Part shown: positions 47,079-55,604 of the stretch, in pieces
Position numbering within the stretch: the stretch's first letter is position 1
Layout: each line of letters begins with the position of its first letter
Notes under the pieces: generated by a model
Told to the model about the DNA's origin: nothing
Seen by the model: only the letters and a program-made list of their open reading frames with translations
Database searches by the model: none
Position numbers and translations under genes: made by a program
Assembly: GCA_001051155.2 (NCBI GenBank)
Contig: JYIP02000002.1
Location: 3,231,583-3,295,582 of the forward strand
Direction of reading: 5' to 3'
From: Chrysoporthe austroafricana
Lineage: Eukaryota; Ascomycota; Sordariomycetes; Diaporthales; Cryphonectriaceae
Length of the DNA stretch: 64,000 nucleotides

Positions 47079-48106
47079 ATGCCCTTGCACGGAATCAGCG
47101 CGAATCAACTCGTCGCTGCCGGAAAAGAGTATTTCGATAAGATCAAGTAAGCTCGCAACTCGCGGGAGATCAGCGGCCTCACCGCCAAATGTCCCCTGGC
47201 GATCTGGCGCCGCCTCCAGGACATTCTTCACTAACTCCACTGCAGGAAGCATAGCGAGGCCAAAGTTGAGAAGAAGACTCTCCTCCAGCTCCTTCGCGCC
47301 AAGCTCGACGGCGCTGCAACGGCTGCTGAACTTGAGGAGCCCCTGGAGTACACTACTCGGTGCAAGACATCGGCAGTACTAGTTGCCACCTCCGACATCG
47401 ACATCAATGGCATCCAGGTCACCAAGCTGGCTTCAAAGATCCTCGCCAAGCATGCCGGCTTGTCGCTTGAGTCTCTGAGTCACTGGGCCTTGGTGGTTGT
47501 TGACAGGGGCAACGGTGTGTGCTACTTGTACGACCTGATGAGTGATCGTGAGAAACTGGTGCCTCCCAGCGCAACCCAAACATCTCTCCTCCCACCTCAT
47601 AATTGCTGACTCACAAGATATCAGAAATGCTGCCGGCAACCAAAGTCATGAAGAACTATCCGCGCTGCTTCCCTGTTACGGAGCAAATGGTGGAGTCCTG
47701 GACCGGCTGCTCGTACATCGGGGAAACGACCCGAACACATGACCAGATCCTGGACCTGGGTGAGCACCCACACTTCAAAGTAGAATCATGAACGGGGCAC
47801 GGGAAGAGGGACAGAAACTGATAGTTTCGTACAGCCGCGAGGTTCATATCCGAGCACCCTCGGTACAACCTGTTCTCGAACAACTGCCAGCATCTGGCAG
47901 AACAGCTCGTGCGAGAACTCTGCGATGGCAAGGTGATCAGCCAGGCCAACCTGGGCGTGGAGGCCAAGATGCTTTCGACGAGGCTCTCTTCAACGATCGT
48001 CATGAAAACTCATCTCAGTCCAGACGCTCTTCGAGAGTTGAGGTCGAATATTAAGTCTGCTGGAGATCGCCTCATCGCCGAGAGAGGGTCTAAGGTGGTC
48101 CCCTAA
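47079..48106 (+). CDS. Papain-like/NlpC-fold protein with NNCQH motif (PPPDE/LRAT-like)
   Basis: Exons are 47079-47146, 47246-47547, 47625-47759 and 47835-48106, giving 258 residues. The third acceptor must be ATCAG at 47624; an earlier AG at 47617 breaks the frame. The central part has His102 in LSHWALVVVDRG and Cys186 in YNLFSNNCQHLAEQLV, with GCSYIGETTRTHDQILDL between. A His-strand first and an N-C-Q-H helix later is the circularly permuted papain-like order seen in LRAT, PPPDE/DeSI and related thiol hydrolases or acyltransferases. The activity (deSUMOylase, amidase, acyltransferase) cannot be told. No signal or membrane span is seen. It is probably a fungal family without a studied member. 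Confidence 0.7.
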
Positions 48107-49078
48107 AGGTTCGCCTTGAGGGGTCCAGGGTAGTTCTCGACAACGCATTCTCGTACGTTTCAGTGCCCGGTTTCACTACAATATGAGAGCACTTATGGCT
48201 GCGTTCTTGGCCTGGGACCCCTAGAGATCAAGGGGCCATTTGTCTCTTTTTCAACAACACTCCATTATCATCAAGATTGCTCTGTCAAAGACAACATCTA
48301 GGGGTATAGGGTGCATCCAAGATGCCTCTTAGGATATTGGACTCGGTGATGAATGTCTCTATCGCACTTAGTGTTCAAAAGAACACTATTCCTCAAGGTG
48401 CTCACAAATCCGCAGCGGGCCCCTCGGAAAGACTTTCCGACTATCGACTATCATCGACTATCGTCAGAAGTCTTTGAACTTCTTATGTCGGCGTGACGAT
48501 GCAGCCACAAACCCCTCGTCTCGCAGCATGATCTCGTCTCCCCACTGGGCACGATCTTTTATTGACCTGAGCTCTCCTTGACACGCATCACCCATTGTCG
48601 AGCTTCCTTCATCAACCACACACTCTCATCCATCAGAGAGGACAAGCCTGGTAAGTTGATGACTACATTCCTTTCATAATGACCCCGTTCTAACTTCACT
48701 TCCCTCGGTATCGTCCCTCCATCCGTTGTTTGACTACAGTGTCAAGGAGCTCCCTCGCGTTCTGGTGTTGTTGCTGGCTACGCGTACGCTCTCCTCCTCC
48801 AGCATTACCGGCCTTTGCATTCCGTGAGCGCAGAGACATGCGCTACGCTCTCACGGCTCCTGTACTTGTTACACTCCGCTCCGAGCCTCTTTGCTGACCT
48901 CTCGTTCTACCAATTAGCGAAAAGCTCACTGCCGTGATCACACCCTCGGTTCCTGCCCTACCACGCGCCTTTGGGCCAAGAATCATACTCCTCTGGTTTA
49001 ACGTGTTTCACGCAGTCAAGTAGATGTCTAGATCTTCCATTCCGTTCTGAACTCATGCTAAATCGTTCAGAGTGCAAC
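48107..49078. other. Intergenic, upstream of coiled-coil gene
   Basis: This is 972 bases. Three copies of CGACTATC lie at about 48438-48463. The pyrimidine-rich part at 48700-48800 with GT..AG words suggests a leader intron, not proven. No gene is supported. Confidence 0.5.
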
Positions 49079-49987
49079 ATGCCTCCCACCAAAGCCCAAT
49101 TCAGTCTCTGCGAGACAAACGTGGCCATTTTCCGCGAGATTATGGACAACTACGGCATCGACGACTCGTGGCTTGCTTGGCAGTACGAGAAGTACGCTAT
49201 CACCAGTGGATCTACCCCCTTTTGCATTACCACCCAGGAGTACCACGCACCGAATGGAATCAAGGAAGGCGTTGACAAGGTGAGCTTCGAGATTGACTTC
49301 TCTCTGGAGAACCCCAACCTCATCTCGTGCATCCGATTCCGCGAGATGCCCTCCAAGAAACACTTTATCATCACTCAGACGTCTATTCTGCACGTCCAGG
49401 AGAGCACCACCTGTTGCCTCTGGTTCGAGCTTCCTCGACGCGCACTGAAGCAAGACATCAGTGCTGTGCAAAGCCTGGTGAAAGTCAAGATCTGCTGCGA
49501 TGCCTGGAAAGACTTCCTTCCCGCCTCTCCTCTGACCGAGCTTGAGCGAGCTCAACTTATCATCGCCCAGGATGACATCGCCTGGGTCAAGAATCAGCTT
49601 GTCCTGAGAGATAGCGCCCTGCTTCGAATCAAAGGTGATATGGCCTTCAAGAGCATCGAGATGAAGACTGTAAAGGATTCCAACGAGAAGCTTCTCCAGG
49701 AGAGGGTTGCCCTCAAGGCAGAGATCGAGAGCTACCAGTCACGGCTCGAGAAGATTCAGGCCGAGTTGGATGAAAAGGATGCCCTTCTCAACGAGTTCGC
49801 TTCTCCCACTTCCAAGGCTCGGGGCGGATCTAAGAAGCGGAAGACGATGACTCTAAAGAGTCGTTTCCCGAGTACGCCCAACACCTTCCCTCGGATTGCG
49901 AAGGCAGGTGATTCAAGCTACCTGGCCACCCCAACGAAGAGGGGTAATAACTTTCTTGGAAGCTTCGGCGGCGCGACTACGCCTTGA
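49079..49987 (+). CDS. Protein of unknown function with coiled coil and basic tail
   Basis: Single exon, 302 residues from the ATG of MPPTKAQFSL. An in-frame ATG at 49052 would add nine residues and sits beside a possible leader-intron acceptor, so the later start is preferred. Residues 1-175 form a globular-looking part (DSWLAWQYEKYAITSG, VSFEIDFSLENPNLISCIRF) that I do not recognise. Residues about 180-255 are heptad-like and charged (LQERVALKAEIESYQSRLEK), predicted coiled coil. The tail holds GGSKKRKTMTLKSR, a likely nuclear signal, then Ser/Thr-Pro sites (FPSTPNTFPR, LATPTKR). A nuclear scaffold or regulatory protein is possible. Codon use matches neighbours. Confidence 0.7.
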   Translation: MPPTKAQFSLCETNVAIFREIMDNYGIDDSWLAWQYEKYAITSGSTPFCITTQEYHAPNGIKEGVDKVSFEIDFSLENPNLISCIRFREMPSKKHFIITQTSILHVQESTTCCLWFELPRRALKQDISAVQSLVKVKICCDAWKDFLPASPLTELERAQLIIAQDDIAWVKNQLVLRDSALLRIKGDMAFKSIEMKTVKDSNEKLLQERVALKAEIESYQSRLEKIQAELDEKDALLNEFASPTSKARGGSKKRKTMTLKSRFPSTPNTFPRIAKAGDSSYLATPTKRGNNFLGSFGGATTP

Positions 49988-50598
49988 GGGTCCGCAGAAT
50001 CAGCCTATCGTCTTGAGAGTTCCTGGCATCATATGCGGGCCTCATAAGGACTTTCGTCACTCCGTATGGAAGTACACACATGGGGCACGAATGGGGGGGG
50101 GGTGTTTAGGGAAGCAATGACGGGGATCGGGTAGCACGCAGTTCCGTTGATGTCATCATGAATAGAGGGAGCGTCTGGGGGCATCGTATTTGGTATTAAA
50201 ACGGTGCAGCTGCTTCATAGACGTCTGTTTTATGCACTGTCTATGTTGCATGCTCATGTGGAAAGGCAATCTCTGAAAGGGGGGAGGCCGTATCTCTCGA
50301 AACCCCAACCCCGTAGAAAGTGGAGATGTTCTAGGGCAGTCGCTCTGGATGAAACAGACACGTTTTGTTCCTGTCTTGTCTTGAGGTTCTTTCATGTGTT
50401 ATATTGCTGAGGATTCTCTCAATCTTCCAAAACTTGAAGCGTTGAGCTAATCTTGCCTAGATGCTCTGCGGCACATTGACCTAGGAAAGCCTCCTTGAAC
50501 CATAAACTCGCCCCAGCTCCAGAACGCAGACCTATCATATTCTCAATTTTCCCTCACTTCCGACACCTTTCCATTTCCACCCTCGCACTTATCAAAAT
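49988..50598. other. Intergenic, coiled-coil gene to hydrolase
   Basis: This is 611 bases, with a run of 10 G at 50093-50102. No gene is seen. Confidence 0.65.
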
Positions 50599-51582
50599 AT
50601 GAAATTTCAAGCCGAACCAGGCATGCAATATGCCTATGTTAGCACAAATGATGGCCTGTCCCTCGCTCTGCAGACCTCCCTCCCACTAGAAGACATCCCC
50701 GCCTCGGGGCCTGGTTCCCTGGCCGATCCCCGGCGAAAGGCATGCGTTCTCCTCATGCACGGCTTTAGTGGCAGCTCAGCCTACTTCACACGGAACTTTG
50801 CCTCCCTCTCAGAGGAGCACTGGGTCGTCGCCCCCGACATGCGCGGCCACGGCGCATCCGGCAGGTGCAGGGGCGGCTACCACGTTGCGCGCCTCGCGGC
50901 CGACCTACGCGGCATCCTCGAGCGCCTGCGGCAGGCCTGCCCCGACGTCAAGATCGTGCCGGTGGGCTGCTCGATCGGCGCCGCGGTGCTGTGGACCTAC
51001 GTCGAGCTGTTCGGCGACGGCGACTTCGCGGGCTTCGCCTTCGCGGACCAGGCGCCGCTGCAGGACCGGTCTACCTTCGGCGACTGGGACGCGAGCAAGA
51101 GCAACAGGGGCTGCTACGACGAGGCGACGATGCTCGCTGCGCAGAAGGCCTGGACCGAGACACCCGAGGAGGCGTACCGGGGGCTCGTGCGGGAGTGTCT
51201 GGGGTACCGGTTCGCGCCGGAGGAGGGGGATGGTGTCAGCGAGGAGCAGGCGGCGCGGGACGAGGAGTTCTTCATGCGCATCAGCCGCCTGTGCGATGGG
51301 TCCTGGCTCGCGAGGCTGCTCGCAGATCATACGCGGTATGATCACAGGGAGGCTATCGAGGAGATCAGGAAGCCGTCGCTTGTGCTTGCCGGACGGAGGA
51401 CAGGGTGCTTCCCACTGGAGGGAATGAGGGAGACTGTGACGAGGGTGGCTAAGGGCAGTGGCGTGCAGGATCTGGCGAGGTGGTACGTGTTTGAGAGTGG
51501 GCATTGGATGTTTTACGAGGAGCCGGAGAGGTTCAACAAGGAGATCGCGGACTTTGTCGCCGAGTGTGTGGCAAAGGCGTAG
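50599..51582 (+). CDS. Alpha/beta hydrolase
   Basis: Alpha/beta-hydrolase-fold enzyme of unknown substrate. Single exon, 327 residues. The oxyanion strand is CVLLMHGFSGSSAYF, followed by APDMRGHGAS at 78-87. The nucleophile is Ser125 in PVGCSIGAAV and the predicted His302 is in ESGHWMFYEEPE. At the usual place of the acidic residue, after the sixth strand (LVLAGRRTGCFPLEGM), there is no Asp; Glu274 is the nearest acid. No signal peptide is seen. The body of the gene (about 50850-51300) is extremely GC-rich, which opens long shadow frames in other phases; only this one has a domain. Confidence 0.8.
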   Translation: MKFQAEPGMQYAYVSTNDGLSLALQTSLPLEDIPASGPGSLADPRRKACVLLMHGFSGSSAYFTRNFASLSEEHWVVAPDMRGHGASGRCRGGYHVARLAADLRGILERLRQACPDVKIVPVGCSIGAAVLWTYVELFGDGDFAGFAFADQAPLQDRSTFGDWDASKSNRGCYDEATMLAAQKAWTETPEEAYRGLVRECLGYRFAPEEGDGVSEEQAARDEEFFMRISRLCDGSWLARLLADHTRYDHREAIEEIRKPSLVLAGRRTGCFPLEGMRETVTRVAKGSGVQDLARWYVFESGHWMFYEEPERFNKEIADFVAECVAKA

Positions 51583-51896
51583 TGGGAAATGAGGGGGAGC
51601 ATCAAGTATTTAGATGCACCCTTCGACCTGTGAGATTCCATGATTTGACCGTGGCTCAGCCTCATCACTGAATTACAGCGGTATACCTCAGACTGAGAAT
51701 TAGAAAAGCGAAAAATAACTCGGACCACAATGCGACAATTCTTTTGTGCTCTATTGCCCCGAAAGCACAGTCCAGCCAGCGCCGAATTTAGTATCAGCCA
51801 CCCACCCAGCAGCTCCAGTTCCTTTTCATCCTCAAGTGCTCAAGTACCATAAATCACCCAGACGATGCAACCGTATCGGAGAAGACATCCAAACAT
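51583..51896. other. Intergenic, convergent
   Basis: This is 314 bases between convergent genes. Nothing is seen. Confidence 0.7.
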
Positions 51897-52700
51897 CTAT
51901 TTGATTGGGGTCGCCTGAAGAGCAGAAATCCCCTTCCCAATAAGCCATGCCGCCATAAGTGAATGGAGCCAGCGGCCAACAGCATTCTCCAGAATCGTCG
52001 GCTTCTCACCCTCTTTCCTTCGCCAGAGCCACGTCTCATTCGCAAACACCACCGCGTCTGCATCTTCCCCAACATTCTCAATAGATGCAACAATGATACC
52101 GTCGGACTTAGGTCCCGTGTATCCCTCGGGGACGTCCAACCTCAGCTCCACCCGCTGCCCGCTCACGCCCACAGGCCCAGCACCACGGTACTGAACGGTA
52201 TATACGCCATTTACACGCTGGCCTATGCGCTGGAAATCCATCGTGTAAATGTACCGGTCCTTGAAGGTATCCTGAACATCTGCGGGGACCATGTTCTGGA
52301 TGAGGCCAGACTGTGGCGTTCGCGTGAAGGCGTACATCGTCGCGCGAATGTACCGGGTGAGCATCTCGTCCACCGCCTGCCTATCCCATCCCAGAGCAGA
52401 CAGGAATACGGGCTTCGAGGCGACTCGCTCGTGCCAGAGAATATGGTCGGCGAAGTCATTGGCTGCCACGGATGATGGGAAGGATTGTGGGAGGAGGGGC
52501 TCTGAGCCGGAAGCTGAGCCTAAAGGCGAGACCACACTATCTGTCTTCTTTGCCCCGGTCTTGTTCCGCCGCTGACCAGACGAGCAGCTGGACACGTCGC
52601 GCATGATATAGGCTCGCGTAAGTAGCGCAGATGCAACAGGCGCGGCTATAGCGAGCACGAGCAGTATCCGCCGAGACGGGAAGGGCATGTTGTCAAACAT
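51897..52700 (-). CDS. Unknown protein with N-terminal membrane anchor
   Basis: Single exon, 267 residues from the ATG at 52700 (MFDNMPFPSRR); the frame is open upstream but without an earlier ATG. Residues about 12-31 (ILLVLAIAAPVASALLTRAY) form a signal anchor or membrane span. A linker follows, then a globular part from about residue 80 (WHERVASKPVFLSALGWDRQ, DVQDTFKDRYIYTMDFQR, VELRLDVPEGYTG, VFANETWLWRRKEG) ending with an amphipathic helix (WLHSLMAAWLIGKGISAL). I do not recognise the family. The alternation of beta-like strands suggests a lipocalin- or NTF2-like fold, but this is a guess. Confidence 0.65.
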   Translation of the reverse strand: MFDNMPFPSRRILLVLAIAAPVASALLTRAYIMRDVSSCSSGQRRNKTGAKKTDSVVSPLGSASGSEPLLPQSFPSSVAANDFADHILWHERVASKPVFLSALGWDRQAVDEMLTRYIRATMYAFTRTPQSGLIQNMVPADVQDTFKDRYIYTMDFQRIGQRVNGVYTVQYRGAGPVGVSGQRVELRLDVPEGYTGPKSDGIIVASIENVGEDADAVVFANETWLWRRKEGEKPTILENAVGRWLHSLMAAWLIGKGISALQATPIK

Positions 52701-52987
52701 TGGGTCAAGTATCGACACGGACGAGGCTACAGAAAAACCATAAATAGTTGACGACACTTTGTGTGTCAGTGGCCAGAGACACCTCACAATTCTGCCGGCA
52801 TAGCGACCTGTAGTCGGAGATCCCGTGAGCCATGCTCACAAGCGCTAGCTAGGACTAGGCCGTCCCACGCCCTTCCCTCGATACCTAAAACCTTCGGTTC
52901 CGCACGAATAAGAAAGGGATTCAAAAAGGGAAAAAAGGAAGCACCAAGGCAAATCTTCAATTAGTGGTGAAAATTGCAAAACGTAAA

Positions 52988-53074
52988 CGATCCTCCACGG
53001 ACTCGAACCGTGAACCTTCACCAACTAACCAGAAAATACCGGAAAGTGACGCGCTACCATTGCGCCAAAGGACC
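52988..53074 (-). tRNA. tRNA-Arg(CCG) with 15-base intron
   Basis: An 87-base gene with a full cloverleaf: acceptor GGTCCTT/GAGGATC, D stem GCGC/GCGC, anticodon stem TCACT/GGTGA, T stem CACGG/CCGTG with loop TTCGAGT, and discriminator G. The anticodon loop reads TTCCGG, then a 15-base intron, then T, so the anticodon is CCG with the intron after position 37 as usual in nuclear tRNAs. CTGG in the intron can pair with CCGG of the anticodon loop. The B box GGTTCGAGTCC is perfect and a TTTT terminator lies about 7 bases downstream. Confidence 0.88.
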
Positions 53075-54390
53075 GCTTGTTCCGATTTAAATGAAAAGAA
53101 TATTATAGCCATGTTGCACTCAGACGCCAACAACGCCCAATTCCAAGGTGAGGCAATAAATATCTCCTGTGAATTAAAGATCTCAAAAGGAGCCTTTCTG
53201 TACATGAGTAAATGTCACCTTGGCTGCAATTCCCTCTGTTGTGTCCGGCCTCCCACTGTTCACAATTAAAACCTGAGCACTCCTTGTCCACAATAGTAAC
53301 CATTGCCAGACTGAATCCTGGATCCTTATCCTGAGCTCGGCAGTTTCTGTTACAAATGCTCACGTGCACAGGGAGAAGCAGAGTAGTCTTCTTTGAGCAT
53401 GCGCGGACGCCCGGCTTCTTGCCTGCGATGGTCTTGACATCGGCGACGTCATGAGAACCCGCCGGACGCCCCGACAGATCAGATATAGATTCTTTCATGA
53501 ACAAGGTAATATATATGCAAGTGTTGCTGCGATGCCGCCTCCCGAGTCCGGCCAGACGGTCATCTGACGCATGAGTGCTATAAAACACGATTATGGCCAG
53601 TACTGTTGATCTTTACAGTAGGACTGCGCTAGTCGTACTCGCTCAGTTGATGTTTGGTTGCCAGTTCGACTGAGGTCATGGTCCCAAAGGTGGGAGCATT
53701 CTCTGGGTCTTCGCTCAAAGCTTCGGCTATTTCATTGGTTCATGATCTGAGGATCTCTATACGTAAGGAGTCTGTCTGTTTGATTACACTCACTATTGCC
53801 ATTCTTCTCTATTGTATTTGGCAGATTTACGGCCTATGCCCTGCAGGTACCCCAATATCCAGCTGATCGCGGTTCGTTCCCATAGCCGTCGATAAAGAGA
53901 CGCTAGAAGACGTGTCGTGCATATCTGATCCGTCGTCATCGCCTGCCAACACCTTTGCAAAGTGTTTATTTGAGATACTCTCGCATAGCAGCCTATGGCC
54001 AGAAGACGGAGTCCTTATAAGGGCAGCCAAGATAAACTAATTGCATCAAGACATAGCAGATAATCTTGAGCTTCTGATCGTGTCAGCATGGTGTTGTCGT
54101 GGGTCGCCGGTGGACTGTCTGCCCCGTCGTCAATTGCGGCAAGGACCGTGGGGGAGACTTAGACGTAACCCTCATTTTATGTAACAGGTTCCGCCTCTTA
54201 CTTGAAGCGGAGGACGTTTTGTTTGTGTATGTGTGTAACTATCAGGGGAGGGGGCCAACTCCTCGGGAAATATCATACTTCTTCCTTTCTCAGAGGTCTA
54301 AGAGATCTACCATGCATCCTGGCTATTGCGTCGATCCCAGGTGATGATGACCTCAACCGGGCCATAGTCGCACTCTCATGAACTGGCATT

Positions 54391-54430
54391 GAAAAAAAAA
54401 AAAAAAAGAAGAAGAAAGAAAGAAAGAAAA
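54391..54430. repeat. A-run and GAAA microsatellite
   Basis: Sixteen A in a row followed by GAA and GAAA units. Simple low-complexity sequence, likely variable in length. Confidence 0.8.
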
Positions 54431-54719
54431 CCAAAGAATTGAGGTCATCCTCCGGATTATGGAAATGCTGAATGTGCGAAAAATATCGAAAAGACCACGG
54501 ACCGAACTGCTGGACGACTTTCATGACCGATAAACTGGACTCTCTTGGAGTTGCACCACCTTGTCAGACGCTAATGGCGGATGTAACAAGTCGACTTTGA
54601 CAGGTTCACTCTTTTATCAAATGAAGGCAACAATCTCAGATCAACTGCTCGGTGGTGGTTTTAAGATTTTCCTCTTTATTCCAGTGTATGTACAGCTCTC
54701 CCTAGCCTCGATGTCACTA

Positions 54720-55186
54720 CTATGATGAGCTGCTTCCCGATGCTTCTTTCTGCGCTTTCTCGTGCTCTTTTATTTGTCTCGTCCAGCTATGCTCAAATTA
54801 GCCCATGCATTTCCCTCCGATTCAGCATTTTGAGTCGACTGAGTACGTACTTTCGACTTGGGTAAAACCGGCCTGGCTCGGGCATCTTGTGCCTGAACTC
54901 GCGCTCGGCACTCAGGTTCCACACGAGGGCAGTGAGTCCCAATATGACACCGCCGAAGATCGCTGTGTTCTTTTTCCAGTTCGATGGTTGTGCGTACCAG
55001 CCACCGGCAGGTGACCAGACGTGCTTGGGATACCTAAATTGTAGTTGTCAGACTCGCTGAAGGGTCCAATGAATGGCTTCGAGACAACCAGGAATTGGGG
55101 AGACGGACGGGACTCTGGGACCACCACCCTGCGCGATTGTTAGCGAAATAAACACAGAGAAGTCACGCGTCAATCAGGCTCACCAT
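54720..55186 (-). CDS. Mitochondrial complex I accessory subunit (small, single span)
   Basis: Small inner-membrane subunit of NADH:ubiquinone oxidoreductase, of the group annotated in fungi as a 6.6-9 kDa subunit (NDUFB4-like; exact name uncertain). Exons are 55186-55184, 55128-55109, 55033-54851 and 54786-54720, giving 90 residues. The first coding exon is the ATG alone; donors are GTGAGC, GTCCGT and GTACGT. All phases agree and give PYPKHVWSPAGGWYAQPSNW, a single span NTAIFGGVILGLTALVWNLS, then AEREFRHKMPEPGRFYPSRN and a charged tail. It shares a 418-base promoter with mL44, also mitochondrial. Confidence 0.8.
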
Positions 55187-55604
55187 TTTGACCTAGCGGG
55201 TTTGTAGATGGGGACTGATGGTTGAGGAGGGGAGTTGTGTTCGTCAACGGGAAGCTTGAGTTGACGTCGAATTGCCCATCGAGGATTGGCTAAACAGAAG
55301 CATGTGGAACCTCGAGATGTGCCTGCCGGATTCGCTGCATTATGTCAGCGCGAGGGTCCGCTAACAAGGGCTTGGGGTGCTGCAGAGCTCACGCGAGCGA
55401 CCCCGGCACCGACAGTGTTAGCGTGCGTTCTTGAGCTCACCATTTTTTTTCCAGACTTTGCGCGACGAGACGAGCCATCGAGCACGGCCCACGACCACGA
55501 GTTGACGACCCCCATGACGACGACCTCTCGCCCGTCCGCGTCCCCATAAAAGGTGCTGTGTCTCAATTTGTACTTGGGACTGCGCTCTGCACAATTTTGT
55601 CTCC
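55187..55604. promoter_or_regulatory. Bidirectional promoter between two mitochondrial-protein genes
   Basis: This is 418 bases between the complex I subunit (minus) and mL44 (plus). A minus-strand frame of 118 codons lies across it (55345-55701) but overlaps the mL44 coding start and shows no domain. Confidence 0.6.

Larger units (their letters stand above)
52701..54719. other. 2-kb intergenic stretch with a tRNA gene
   Basis: Besides the tRNA at 52988-53074, a minus-strand frame at 53103-53588 is Cys-containing but has no signal peptide or domain. Low-complexity A and GAAA repeats lie at 54391-54430. No protein gene is supported. Confidence 0.5.

Noticed and set aside
50768..51427. 219- and 158-codon plus frames inside the hydrolase gene
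   Set aside because: Arg/Ala-rich shadows in very GC-rich coding sequence; the hydrolase motifs are in the other frame.
53103..53588. Cys-containing minus frame as a small secreted protein
   Set aside because: No signal peptide at any ATG, irregular Cys spacing, and it lies next to a tRNA in otherwise non-coding sequence.
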